Shown piece by piece: positions 24,001 to 36,700 of a stretch of DNA of 64,000 nucleotides. The DNA lies in assembly GCA_022885665.1 (NCBI GenBank), contig JAGQDJ010000009.1:248001-312000 (forward strand), given 5' to 3'. The position numbers and the translations under genes were made by a program. The stretch is from Triops longicaudatus (lineage: Eukaryota > Arthropoda > Branchiopoda > Notostraca > Triopsidae). Under the pieces are notes generated by a model, which was not told where the DNA came from, did not search any database, and saw nothing but the letters and a program-made list of their open reading frames with translations. Every line of letters starts with the position of its first letter. Position 1 is the stretch's first letter.

Positions 24001-27000
24001 AAACCTTCAAGGCCTCGACGATGGCACCGATATTCTGAATAGTCCATTCTCAGGAAAAGAGCATTAAGACACTAAACAGCAGTCGTTTCTATCTACTCGC
24101 TTTTGGTCGTGACCATCCAACCGATTTACCCGAGTATTATTCTTTTCACGTCCCAATGGATAGGGTAGAACCTTCAACGCAATATTTCCGAAGTCGTGAA
24201 TTCGGATCATCTCTACTTATGCTAAGAACCATCTATGATCCTTGCAAGCAAAAGACTTGCCATTCTTTGGGCTAAATTTAGCTCACTGACCACAGACTCT
24301 GCTGTTTGGTTGCAAGGAAATACGAAAACCTTTTTATATTCCGTAACGGAACATAAAAAGGTTTCGAAAATAACCTCTAAGGTCGTCTAGAAGGTTTTCT
24401 ATTTGCTTTCTCTAATCCCAGTGGTTAGATAGGGATAGTCCTCAAAAAACATTTGTTTTCCCCGACTACCCAAATGGTTTGTACACAAAGTCTACGAACT
24501 AGCAGCCGACCTTTAAAAGAAACAAATGGCTTTTGTTTGAAAATAGTAAGGAAGAAAAGTCGATTCCGTTCTAACAGTGCTCTGTGGAATAGAAATGTTA
24601 GCTTTGTTTGCGCTCCGTCACAGGCGTACTGTACAATGTGTATTAGAGGGTTCGTTTAAATTCTTTATACTTTTTGACCGAGTCAACTGCTTTTGAGATA
24701 ACGAAGACACATTCATGAATCTTAATTTTTTATTTCAAATTCCAGAAACCCATTTTAGCTCACAATACTGGCTAGCAGCTGTATTTCGTTATGCACAGCA
24801 TAGGAAACCTGGTCCGTATCAGCAGTACTGACCCAAAAGGAATTCTTTTTATTTTAAATCATCACGAACTTAACTTGCTACATTAAGTGCGAAACAAGAG
24901 ATTTGGGTAACAATTAAATTTGGATCCAGTGACAGAATTTTCACGACTAACTTGGCCAAAGGTTGAAACCGGAATGGACAAGGGATAACGAAATCGACAG
25001 TGTGGGCAAAAGGATTGGTTGTTGCAAGAATGAATTCTGCTTTACATTATAACGTATAGGAAAGGTCGTAGAGTGACGAACGGTATAGCATTTTGTACTT
25101 AATAATTATTCCCTTTCCGGTTGATTCAAAACACAACCTTATAGGCAAAACATGTGTTATTTATATCTACTAATGTGTCTTTGTTGTCTTTAAGTTTATG
25201 TGGTTTTGGGCCATTATTACGAGCACATCGGATTGTTGATAGCCATGGAAGACCGTAAGCTCTTCGACAAAGGTAAGACAAAAGCCCCAACACAGCTTGA
25301 ACACAATCCTAGATTACTTATAGCTCCATCACCGCAGTCGTCATCCTTCATCCGTTAACCTCCTCCGCTTTTCTCCCTTATCACATGGTACAAAAATAAG
25401 CACCGAACGAATGCTTGTAGCCTTCTCCTAAGCGCTAGTAACGCTATGCACCGTTCGTGTCTGCCTAACCAATCACTCAAGGCACCGCCAGCTTTTCCTT
25501 TGAAGTCAAGCCAAAGAGCTTTTCATTACGCTAACAAATTCCCATATATTATAACGTCACAACTTTTGCCTCTTGTTGCCTTGTAAATTCTCGACATTTT
25601 CTCGCTCATTTTCCTAGCTCTAATGGGTGAAAGACAGCGACTGTTAATGCCCTAGATTTCGGGTATAAAACTGACCGAGTTTGTTTATCGAACAAGGCGA
25701 GTACTTCGTGGTGGGAGTGGATATTGAGCGTTACGACGCTGACCAACCCGATAAATATTTACGCGGATTGTTCAAAAACCAAGTAGACGAGAAAGTGCAG
25801 TGGGCCTACAAAAACTACATCGGTGTGATCGGATCCCCGCCAGTCGACTTCGACGGTTTTACGGTTGACGTGAACAAATACATGGAAAGACCGCCGTTCA
25901 ATTTCCCTAACCCCTTAACTGCATTTGGGGGGGTGAAAACTGTAAGCAAATACAAAGCGGTGGAACGCTAATCCTCTACGACGGTTGGAGAGCTTTGGCG
26001 TTAATTAATGTCATACCGATGGATTAGATTCGGGCAGAAGCTGCTTATTTATACGATGCCGTGATGCTCTACGCTTATGCCCTGAGGGATGTACTCTCGA
26101 TTGGTGAAGATCCACTGGATGGGATTACAATTATCGAACGCATGAAGGATCGAACCTACAAAAGCGCGATGGGGTGAGTCATAGTTCCATATGTATGTAG
26201 GCGCTATTTTCTTCTCTTGCGTAGCGAAGCGGAAGAAATTTTGTAGCTCTAAGTGTCTATAGAGAACAAGTGATTTTGACGTTGATCTGGAGTTATCTTG
26301 TTTTCAATCGCGTCTTTGTCAGGTATGTGGTGTACATGGACGAGAATGGTGACGCACAAGGCAATTACACCTTAATTGCTCGCCAACCTTTACACACATC
26401 GCCTTCCGAGTATGGACTCTACCCTATCGGTGTTTTTCAGCTGGCTGAGAACCATTCCAAATTACCTGTAAGTGAAATCAGTCAGTATGGTACTTGACAC
26501 AAGTCCTTCACATAAGAAATGAAAAAGGTATTCTGCAGAAGAATAACTATAAGTAAAACGTAGTTTTTTTCTAGTAAGAGAACAATAGATATTTTTTCAC
26601 GTTTTTTTCTTTTTTCGATTATCAAATTAGTTACACAATCGATTATTCATTACGAAACCATCATTATTAACACTATTAATAACGGTCATTAACGCTAAAA
26701 TCCTCTTTTGTTCAATTTGTCCTAGCGCACGGGCAAATTGGACATGAGAAGTGTTCTCGAAAGGAGACTTGCAGGTCTAAGTTTGATGAATGACGTGCCA
26801 TGTGCTTAAACTCTTGAATTAGCTTACAATGTCACGATTACTGATAAAGTAGTATTAATTATATTAACTTATTATTAACTAAAATATTTACCAACTATTT
26901 CTTTAGAATAAAATTTAAGTAAAATATTAGAACGAACTTAGCGAGCTTCATTACGATTAGAACTTTTATCATTCTTATCTGACACTCTTTTCATTCTATT

Positions 27001-30000
27001 AAAGCCGGAGCACGTCATTTTCAAAAAAGTCTTACTTTCCAGTTCGTATAAAAAGCGTTGTTCTTTTATGTCTCGTGTAAAACAGGTTTAGAGAACTCTT
27101 GTCTAAGCCTTAAGCCGTTTAGTGACTTACACTTCACTCACAAACTACGGCTATATAAATATTTTAATCCTATAACCATACGAATAAAAACAACAGATCA
27201 CCAATTACGACAAAACCAGCAAATTTGTAATTTATCAGCTTCAATTTTTTCCCAAATCGTCCTGTCACCCCTCAAAGCCTTTTCTGCAAAGTGGAGACAA
27301 AAAATGCTCTATGTTTTATTGTTGGTTTTTCTTTCATATATTCTGAAAAAAAGAAAAAAAAATCCTTGACTATCTACACTCAAACGCCTTCTTAAACACA
27401 CTTTATAGACTCTTTCCCCATAATACTGCTTTTATGAGTACACTAGGGTATATTTTCTGATCGTTAATAGCAGCAGGTGTTTACTTTGAACAACGAAATA
27501 AAAAAAAAAATTCTCACAGGAATTGCGAATAACTTCAGCAATTACGTGGACTGGGGATAAAGTGCCAGTCGACGAGCCCCCTTGCGGTTTCCGCGGCGAT
27601 TTATGCATCTGTAAACAACGCCAACTTCTCCATCTCATGATTCCTTTTTCTGTCTGCAAAATTAACTTTTTTATCTCGATTTTAGCATACACAGCAGAAA
27701 TCGCGGGCGCCGTCGTCGGCGGCTTATTGCTCGTCTTGGGGCTCGTAATTCTGTCGGTGTACCGGAACTGGCGTTACGAGCAAGAACTGGATTCACTCTT
27801 ATGGAAAATTGACTATAAAGACCTCCAAATCCCCGAAATGCCTACCGTAACATATCCCAACACTCAACCACCTTCGAAAGTGATACGTGTAATTCCATAG
27901 CTTTTTACATGCTTTTTTTTGCATCTCCTAACTCACCCATTTTCTTTCTATGGAATGTCTAGAGCAGCCATCCATTACTCAGGACGAGTCAAGTTTCCTT
28001 AAGCTCCAACCCAGATGCGGATTTTCGCTACTCGGCCATCTACAGTCAAATTGGGGTCTATCGAGGCCGCATTTTTGCCGTCAAGCGTGTCAACAAGAAA
28101 TGTGTTGATTTGACGCGTGAGATGAAGAAAGAACTGAAAACGGTAAATTTTCCAGAAGACTTTTTCCCGTCGTATTTCACCTTGGTTATCATTTCTATTC
28201 ACCTCGCAGATGCGTGATTTGCGGCACGACAACTTGGTGGCTTTTATCGGAGCTTGTGTCGATCCACCGAATATCTGTATTATTACGGAATATTGCACTA
28301 GGGGTAGCCTGAAGGATATCTTGCAAAATGAAGACGTCAAACTGGACAACATGTTCATCGCATCTCTTGTCGGAGACATTATTAGGGTAAAAGCTAGTTA
28401 TTCTTAGGTTATGAATCAGTTTCCCTTTAACAATTATTGAATTTCTTCTCTGAAGGGAATGATATACCTTCACGAATCGTCCATTCGTTCCCATGGAAAG
28501 CTGAAATCCTGCAACTGTCTTGTTGACAGCCGCTGGATGCTTAAGATTGGTGATTACGGCCTCCATGGCTTCAAAGCGGGGGCGGAAGAACCCATGGATG
28601 AAGCTGCACAACAGAAACTTTTGCAAGGTACTGTTGGCACATTCAGCAAGGAAGCTAGTGTCAAAAATTATAGATTCCCAAAAAAAGCAGTTTTTTTTTA
28701 TATACCCGATAGATATGTTATACCACGCGCCAGAGCTATTGAGAGATCCCAATCCACCCTCGCACGGAACTCAGAAAGGAGACGTCTACAGTTTTTCTAT
28801 GATACTTTATGAGATCCATGGTCGGTCAGGCCCATTCGGAAATATTGGCATGCCGCCAGAAGATATTTTACGGAAAGTCGAAGCTGTTCCCACGCTTGAC
28901 CCACCGTTCAGGTATCAGTAAACGTCCAAAGCACGAAAGATAGTGTAAAAGCCCTTACTGACAGTTGCTTACGTGTACACTTCCAGTGCAAAAACTTTTA
29001 TTTCCATTAATTAACCTACTTCCTTGCGAAAGATCCAAAAATCTTGAAAAAGATAGGTAAAGCTTAAAATCTCCCTATAACGAAATTTCTCGTGAAGAAA
29101 AGAACACTCTGGTAGATCCGAAGCTCGATATATTAGACATTAGGAGTGCATTCGCATAACCCTCGAACTATACAATTCATCAGTTAAGACTACGGGATAC
29201 CTAAGGCTCTTATGGGCAAATAGCACAGGAAAGTATTCAGGTCATAGCGCAAAGTTCGTTAAATATTTCAGAATACCTTTGCGATAGTAATGGTACAGAG
29301 GATTAAGTTTACTGACTGTGGAAGAGATTTTCTTAAATTATTGCTTTAGAAATGTGCAAATAAGGAACATATTTTGTACCTTTGGAAGGAAAAAAATAAT
29401 TTAAAAAATCGGGCCACGACAGTCAGTGAATTATTTGTAATGAATTTTCGTAGAAAACAGGGCTGCAGTCCGAAAATTAATTTTTGAGGTGTGACCTGAA
29501 TAGTTAACTACAAAAATTCCGAAAAAAATCGTTTGCCGTATGTTTGTGATAGGAAGGGGTCATGTCAGGAAGACACTCCATACTTGGGTATTTCGATTCT
29601 TTGTCGCGTGCCCTATGTTTCTCCCACATCAATTTGGGCACAGTTTTTTTTTTCATAACGTTAGAAAATCTGCTCGTCAAAGTAGGGCTGCGAACACGTG
29701 CAGGAATTTCCAGTAATCTGTCATAAGCAACATTGAAAAACTTTTGCCAATAAATCCTGGAAATCACCCTTCCTCGACAATTTCTAATAACCGTCCTTCC
29801 AATAATCATGGCTTGCGCAAGTTTCGCAAAAGAAAATAACCAAGCTGTAAACTCGTAAAGCAAACAGCTTAGCTCACGCTGTAGAAAAAAAAGAAAAAAA
29901 CGTCATTCCGAAAACTTTACATCGGGCATTTTTTTTCTTCTTTTAAAGATAATTTAAACGTAATTTCCGTATATACATACTGATTTTACTTTTAACGTTT

Positions 30001-32314
30001 TACTTTTTTATTTTAATTTGTAATTAGGCCCAAAGTGGAATTGTTGGAGAATTGCTTCGATTGCGTACGCACAGTCTTGAAAGAATGTTGGTCGGAATGT
30101 CCTGAAGATCGACCGGACTTTAAAGCTTTACGGTCTAAGCTTCGTCCTATGCGAAAGGGCTTGTACGTTTTATTACTCGTTGTTAAGTACTTTAATGGGT
30201 TCCTATAAGATATCGTATCCTAGGCGCCCAAGTATCCTTGACAATATGATGGCTATGATGGAGAAATACGCCAACAACTTGGAAGCGCTGGTCGACGAGC
30301 GAACGGAGCAGTTAACCGAGGAGAAGAAGAAAACGGGTAACTCTTTGAAAGCTTCTTTTTTGAAGGCCCTTTCCAAAACAATCATTGTTGTGACTTAAAA
30401 ACATAGAAGCGCTACTGTACGAAATGCTGCCGCGCTATGTGGCGGAACAACTCAAACGAGGTCATAAAGTGGAAGCTGAAAGCTTCGATTGTGTTACCAT
30501 ATACTTCAGCGACATCGTTGGCTTTACGGCCATGTCAGCCGAATCGACTGCATTAGAAGTAAACATAGTTTTTTTTGCATCTTTTTATTTCTGTTCCTAA
30601 TATTGCGAAAAGGGAAGGTAGAACGGAAAAGTAATTTTTTTCTTACAGATTGTAAATTTTCTCAACGATCTCTACACGTGCTTCGACTCGATCATCGAAA
30701 ACTATGACGTCTATAAAGTCGAAACCATAGGCGACGCGTACATGGTTGTCAGCGGATTACCGGTACGAAACGGATCCCAACACGCGGCGGAAATTGCGTC
30801 CATGTCCCTTAGCTTACTAAAAGCCGTCGAAGCTTTCAAAATAAGACATAGACCCCAGGACACACTAAAACTACGGATAGGCATCCATTCCGGTAAGTAA
30901 ACTATCCTTTTTATACATTGTTATAAAAACACAGCAGTTTTGGTCGGAAACTAAAGCAAGACAAGAAATATAACGAAATGTCGTCTATAAAGTGCGGCTT
31001 GTAACGTTAGCATTCCACGTAAAGTTTAGGAAAGAGTATTATCGTAACGTACTTCAGATATAAAGATTTTAGGGGTTTTGTCGCGATCAGTTCGTTCTAA
31101 CTCCTTCTGAGATTCTATAAGGGCGTATTCCGTATATTTAACGGAAAAGGCAAATATACACAATTTACAGAGGTTTAAGACTTTCATTCTATACTAATCT
31201 TCTCTACTTTTTCTTTATTTTTTCTGCGTTTACTCCATTTAGGACCGGTGTGTGCAGGGGTTGTCGGACAAAAAATGCCGCGCTACTGTTTGTTCGGGGA
31301 CACGGTAAATACAGCCTCCCGCATGGAATCGACCGGTTTGCGTAAGTCCATTGGATATTACGTTCCACATGAGGACTCGTAACCTAATCCCTTTGTCTTT
31401 TCTCAGCCTTGAAAATCCACTGTAGCTATGCGTGTCAGCAAATTCTTGAGACATTGGGCGGTTATCACTTGGAAGAGCGTGGTTTGGTCAAGATGAAAGG
31501 TAAAGGTGACGTGCTGACTTACTGGCTTCATGGAGAAAGTCCCGAGACACAGCTCGCGCGTCGTCAGAATCCGAAGCATGTCCAGACTAGTAATAGCTGT
31601 GAGCCCATTTTGGGCTTCAAGGGCTTTTTACAGCGGAATCATGGTCCACGAAGTTCATTAAAGAACACTCGTCTGGATCTCGGCCGAACAGTGAGCTTAG
31701 ATTCTCCGAAAAAGCTTCGTTTCGCCAACCAAAACCTCATCTCGGACTCGAGCGCTGCCGAAGACGCAAAGGATACTATGAAAACAGAGCACCCGACAGC
31801 TGTTTCGGTGTCAGCAGCTTCGTCACCTTCCCATGTTCCGCTGACCACTATTGATACATTCAATCGTCTCAGCGTCAAACGGAATTCTTGTCCGTGTATG
31901 GACGCGCCGGATTCGCTAACGTTAGCTGGTGAGATGCAACATCTCCTGCCTCAGAGCAAGGAAGGGCTTGCTCACCATAATAAAGTTTCAAAACGACTCC
32001 CGCGGAGAGATCCGAATAAAATGAGCACTACTTCATTATTAGAAGCGATCGCCTTTTCCGCTCAGGCACAAGGCGCCAAACTCATCAACCGGAAATTGCG
32101 TGACAAGGAGACAAAGGATAAAAATGGACAGAAAGAAGCTTATTCAACTACGGCCTACACACCTACGATACGTCTGAGTCCCCCAGACAATGACGTACTA
32201 ATAAAGACTACGAAGCATGCGATGTCAGGTGTAGAACCGTCCAAGATCGATTCTACGAACAGAAACGGGCGAGTGACCCACTACGACCAAACAGACCCAG
32301 ACAGTCCGGTATAA
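21032..32314 (+). CDS. Gyc76C: Receptor guanylate cyclase, Gyc76C type
   Basis: Single-pass membrane receptor making cGMP; in Drosophila, Gyc76C acts in axon guidance and tissue morphogenesis. Twenty exons: 21032-21212, 21313-21536, 22816-22983, 23062-23203, 25195-25272, 25697-25941, 26028-26173, 26323-26467, 27520-27610, 27686-27879, 27963-28142, 28210-28386, 28456-28627, 28713-28911, 30028-30162, 30224-30336, 30407-30558, 30649-30892, 31243-31341, 31407-32314, giving 1330 residues. Signal peptide 1-32, then an ANF-receptor ectodomain starting FTLGYITGS with AAYIGPQETC-like and KYMERPPFNF motifs, juxtamembrane CGFRGDLC, and a membrane helix near 475-500. The kinase-homology domain (545-825) keeps AVKRV but has HGKLKSCNCL in place of HRD and DYG in place of DFG, so it is probably inactive. 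A linker helix (830-870) precedes the cyclase domain: metal Asp in YFSDIVGFT (codon 30511) and GDAYM (30733), guanine-specific Glu (30721) and Cys (31287), and NTASRME. The tail of about 270 residues is poorly conserved and ends DSPV. Confidence 0.96.
22119..22248. mobile_element. Short pogo/Tc1-like repeat (MITE-like), intronic
   Basis: A 130-bp segment beginning CAGTAAAATTT and ending in the reverse complement of CAGTAAATCTCGCTATAACG, the kind of end seen in pogo-like elements. It contains GTACGTAATAGCCAA (22147-22161), whose exact reverse complement occurs at 39448-39462 in the repeat of the ZIP11 intron. It lies in intron 2 of the cyclase gene. Ends are diverged and no clear TA duplication remains. 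Confidence 0.6.
22731..22797 (+). repeat. ATT trinucleotide microsatellite
   Basis: About 67 nt of (ATT)n, interrupted by ACT and CATA, ending 18 nt before the acceptor of cyclase exon 3 (exon starts 22816). It occupies the place of the branch point and pyrimidine tract. Confidence 0.95.
23204..25194 (+). other. Large intron of the cyclase gene, no internal feature
   Basis: Bounded by donor A|GTAAGT and acceptor TTTAAG. The protein reads DIRIYVVLGHYYEH across it, as expected for Gyc76C, so no exon is missing. I see no gene, RNA or repeat inside. Confidence 0.65.
27611..27685 (+). other. 75-nt stop-free intron before the membrane helix
   Basis: Donor ATCT|GTAAAC and acceptor TCGATTTTAG flank 75 nt (25 codons) with no stop in frame. 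Removing it gives CISYTAEIAGAVV, close to the family's short juxtamembrane link. Keeping it would add a hydrophobic stretch (LLHLMIPFSVC, FFISIL) just before the membrane helix. I score it as an intron, with retention as a possible isoform. Confidence 0.65.
28912..30027 (+). other. Cyclase intron of 1.1 kb, no internal feature
   Basis: Lies between kinase-homology exons that join as PPFRPKVELLENC, matching the family. No gene or repeat recognised. A minus-strand frame at 29504-29863 has no supporting motif. Confidence 0.6.
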
Positions 32315-32499
32315 TGTGCATATTATAAAAAGAATATTCTCTAGTCGTAAATTTTTTGACTCAGAATACAGATACATTTCCTGAAATGCGTGAATACCTT
32401 CATTTGACATCCGTTTTTGGGGTTTTCATTTCCCATTAATTCACTTCGACATCACTGAAATTCTGCTTACCTTAGTTCAGAAATCTCGTGATGTTGAAC

Positions 32500-32505
32500 A
32501 ATAAA
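32500..32505 (+). terminator. Poly(A) signal AATAAA of the cyclase gene
   Basis: Canonical AATAAA 186 nt after the TAA stop, the first such hexamer downstream. The cleavage site was not identified. Confidence 0.55.
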
Positions 32506-32980
32506 CTAAATTGGAATTAATTACAAATTCCTTTCGAAGTAGGACTATTTTCAACCTCCAGCTTGTCACTAACATAGCTAACTAAAGTCTACAAATACTT
32601 GGCACACGGACGCTAACGTCAAGCAACTTTTGCTTAGCATTTCTGCGGCGCACCTGACTGAAACCACGCAAGTCTTTGGTATTCAATAATTGTGGCACTT
32701 TACCTGCCGAAAGGCATTTTACTTGCATAATGTGAAGCGTCTTCAGGAACAGCCTTGACGGAACTATGCTGTTGAAGAAACACAGTCCTATGTAGTGTGA
32801 CTACAGGTTTTCTTAATGTCTTCGAATTTCGACACACAGAAATGCGTTCCGAAATTTCTATGCGATTTCTAAACACGTCTCATGCGCTTTTCTACAGAAA
32901 TGTAAGACAGGAAACAAAATTACGTTGCTAATGTTCTGTCGCGGACTCTTTTCCCCATTTTACTTGCAATCCGTCTAAAG

Positions 32981-33188
32981 CAGTGGTGCCCAACCTTTTT
33001 TCACCCGAGGGCCGCGCGCGACATGATATAAAATCTCGCGGGCCTGAATGTTCCGGTTCTGCCAGAATCATGCCGACGTTAAAAATGAAATTATGCAGTG
33101 ATATACATGAGCGGTATAAATGAGCGGGCCATATGAGGCACATTCGCGGGCCGGATATGGCCCGCGGGCCGTAGGTTGGGCACCACTG
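32981..33188. mobile_element. hAT-type MITE, 208 bp
   Basis: Starts CAGTGGTGCCCAACCT and ends with its exact 16-bp reverse complement. It is flanked on both sides by the identical 8-bp target duplication GTCTAAAG (32973-32980 and 33189-33196). The 8-bp duplication and CAGTG...CACTG ends define the hAT superfamily. The interior is GC-rich with GGGCC-containing words and encodes nothing, so it needs a transposase supplied elsewhere. The intact duplication suggests a fairly recent insertion. Confidence 0.95.
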
Positions 33189-33775
33189 GTCTAAAGTATT
33201 TAGAAGCTACCACATTCTCCGAATAATGTCAGAAATTGCTCCCTATTCTTATAAATACGGAATCCGCACAGTACTGGGTCTTGTTATGAGCGATCTGCAT
33301 TTTTTGGCACTCAGTTTTAATAAATTAGCTTAAATTAGTTCTCTATTATCTATTTAAGAAATTAAACGTTTCGCAATATCGCGGTGCCAGCACTTTTTGT
33401 CCAACCGCTGTTCAGTTGAAATTATGCTACCTTGCTTTTAGAAGGCGAAAAGTTATCATTTAATTGCAGGCGGACGAATTTCTACTAGAAATGACCTAAT
33501 AAGATAATCCGTGCAAGATATCGCATTTTAAAGGCGCATAATTCTCATATACTTCGATTTTTCACGGATCCAGTAATTTTCTACCTGTTATCACGTTGAT
33601 AGTTTAAAGTCGTTCCACAGCTGCTGTCGCCATCTGGGAATTCCCATCCATATCAAGCTTGAAAAGATAAACATAGGGGTGGAATGCCCGCATTGGTGTG
33701 TTGTGGATGAGTACTTTTTAAATATCCATTCCTTTCAGTTTTTTGCCATTTGTGAACAATTCTTTTAAGTGAAAC

Positions 33776-36700
33776 ATGATTCCTAATGCTAGTCCTGTTT
33801 TGCAAGCATGTCTGGGCACGTTTTTAACGTGGGGTTTAACCGCAGTCGGAGCAGGACTCGTGGTTTTTATTAAGGGAAATCAAGTAAATTATGATACATT
33901 TGTCTTCATTTTAAAATTTTAATTAATTTATGACTCTGTTTTTCAGAAAAAAGTTCTGGATGGCAGCCTAGGCTTTGCTGCTGGCGTAATGCTAGCTGCG
34001 TCTTATTGGTCTCTGTTAGCTCCGGCCATCGAAACCGCCGAAAACTCGGGCTCTTATGGCGCCGAGGGTGAATACGCCTACATTCCAGTAGCTTTTGGTT
34101 TTATTCTGGGAGCCTTCTTTGTCTACATGGCGGATATGTTGATGCAAAAGCTCGAAATTGGCGCGTCTTCAGCAAACATAGCCTTGGCTTTACGAAGCGA
34201 GCCCAAATTCGACAAGGAAAGCTTCGATAATGAGGCTAATGACCTTGAAGGGGGTAAAATAATGTTTTATTAATTATAGGTTGATATTCAGTAATAAATT
34301 AATTTATTAGGTTATTCAGTGGTTAAAAATGGGACTGTGTCGCGTAGAAAACAGCAACATGACGGCAGCGTAAAATCTTCCGAGCTGAATACAAATATTT
34401 CAGCTCAGAACACACACTCCAACTCATCACAAAGCAAAGAAAATGAAGAACGCTGGAGAAGAATACTCTTGCTTATTGTAGCTATCACAGTGCATAATAT
34501 TCCAGGTATAATTTGAAATTATAGCGGGAAGCCTTGAAAAAACTGTTGTATTATTTCCTACTAGAGGGCTTGGCCGTCGGGGTAGGCTTTGGTGCCGTTG
34601 GAAAATCGGCCAGTGCCACTTTTGAAAGTGCTCGGTAAAATTTCCTTTTTTATTTTATTTTTGAACTTGAAAGATTATGTATTTTTATTGTTTTATTTTT
34701 CAATATTTTGAAATATTAAAAATCACCTGTGATTTATCTGAGCCGTATGAGAGTTAACTGTTGTTTAAAGAAGCTTTACGAAGGTATTAGCAAACATTCC
34801 TGGAAATACGGAAAAGAGATGTCTGATTTAACACGTGTTAATTTGTTTTGCTTACGTATCTCAACAAACGATTGATTAACAGCGTTGTCAAAAATTAATG
34901 GTTCTAGAGGCTTATCTTAAATAGCTTGACGAGCTTAAACGGACGATCTTGACAAGCAAAGTTTTCCCATCATGCTTAAGTTTTGCTTTGCTTCCAAAAA
35001 AATGAATGTTTTGTCACGGAAGTTTTCGTCGTTACAACCATAAAGCCGAACCCATATCATATCATGTTAAACTGTAACCGTGGAAAAAATTCCTAGCCTT
35101 TGAAAGAAGAAAAATACCCGTCTTTTGGAAGTCGTTTCATGCCCACGATAATGAGTGGCGTGCGTTAAAGGACGTCAGTGTGTCTTTTTCATTTGCACAT
35201 GAATCACTTAAAAAAAAGTAATAGCCTTAAGTGTGGGCTGAAGTTGATTTTTTTTAGTCGGGGAAACGAGGAATCCTTTTACAAAAGAATTCTAATTGCA
35301 GGCTTTTATTGCGTAGCCATTATGAGTTTCTCCTGTGTGGAAGCGCTATAAAGCGTTCTCACACTTTTGGGTTTTCCGCTCAAGCCCAGGGATTCCGGGG
35401 CTTTAAAACGTTTGAGTGTCGCTTGATCTCGTTGCTTTTTAGCCTCAACAAACTCCCCATAAGCTAGGAAGCAGCAGACAGTCTAATTACGCTCCAGACA
35501 GACTTATAAAAAGCCCCCGAAGAAGCCGCTTTGCTTTTCCATGAAGGTGAAAATTTTTCCTGACGAAACTCGAGCGATTCTCCGACTTCCCGATTTCTTT
35601 TAGCGTTCGGGAGACCTCCACATTTCCCCCAGACACGAATTCGCACGGGAAGGCTACCGGCTACCTCAAGCAGCTCCTCTTTTTTTTTCATAATATCGTT
35701 TGCACTATTCTTTTTGCGAAGAATTGCGAATGGCATATTTGGGACGCGGAATTAAGCGAAAAAGCTGTTGAGACAATGCCGGCCTAATTTAGCTCCGTGT
35801 CGAGGCTGTTTCATGCTAAGGTTATATTCTGGGTCCATGCTGAGCAGAATACTTATCAAAGTCGGTTTCGCTTGTGATCCCTGCGTAGCGTCTAGACGTC
35901 GCTTTTTCTTCTGCGTGGTCTTCTTTGCCGTGGGACTCTTGCCAAGCGTGAACCAACACATATTTTTCTAGACTTTAAGGTGGGAAGGGGGTTAGCAAAA
36001 GGGGTAGAGCTAGGCTTGTTGGCTCGTTAAAGTAGACTTCTCAACAAGAATCAAAGCAGCCGAGACGAGAAAACAATTTTTCTCATTAGCCCTCCCTCTC
36101 CCCGCAAAAAAAAAGTGGTGAAAGATTAAAAAAAAATAGAATAAAAACTTGGGAAATAAAAAATCATAAATAATGCAATTGTGGTAATTGACTGGAACAG
36201 TTGCAGTTTTTGCTCCAATCAAGCGTCCATTTAGGGGAAAAAGTGCATGGGAGAATGTGTGTGCTGGATAAGAATGTTTGGTTGGTTGTCTTTTGCAAAT
36301 TTTCGTATTTCGTGGTCAGTTTTTCCCGTAGTCTGCCTGGGGTTGGGAAAACTGAGTGGCCAAGAATTTCTGCATAGCTTGATAGAAAAACCGCATTCCA
36401 TTTCTCATGGATTATGGCTTTGGGCTTTTCCTTTTTGCGGTGGAGATAATACGAGCACATGGTTCCCTTTTTGTGATGTACATCGGCCAAAAGTTTTGAG
36501 CAGGTGTAACGGGAAAACATAATGATACGAGAGAAGTTTTACGTTGCGCTTTTCTTTTCTATTTTCGCAGGAATTTGGCCATAGGCATTGGCATCCAGAA
36601 TTTCCCCGAAGGACTGGCTGTCAGTCTGCCATTACGTGGGGCGGGCTTTTCGGCCTGGAGAAGTTTTTGGTAAGTTTTGACTGCATTCTCACTAGCCCCG

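Larger units (their letters stand above)
32315..33775. other. Intergenic region between the cyclase and ZIP11 genes
   Basis: Holds the cyclase 3' UTR with a canonical poly(A) signal, and a hAT MITE. The rest shows nothing coding. The ZIP11 promoter should lie near its right end, but no clear core element is visible. Confidence 0.6.

Noticed and set aside
28195..28752. 185-codon minus-strand frame
   Set aside because: Antisense shadow of the kinase-homology exons of the cyclase gene.
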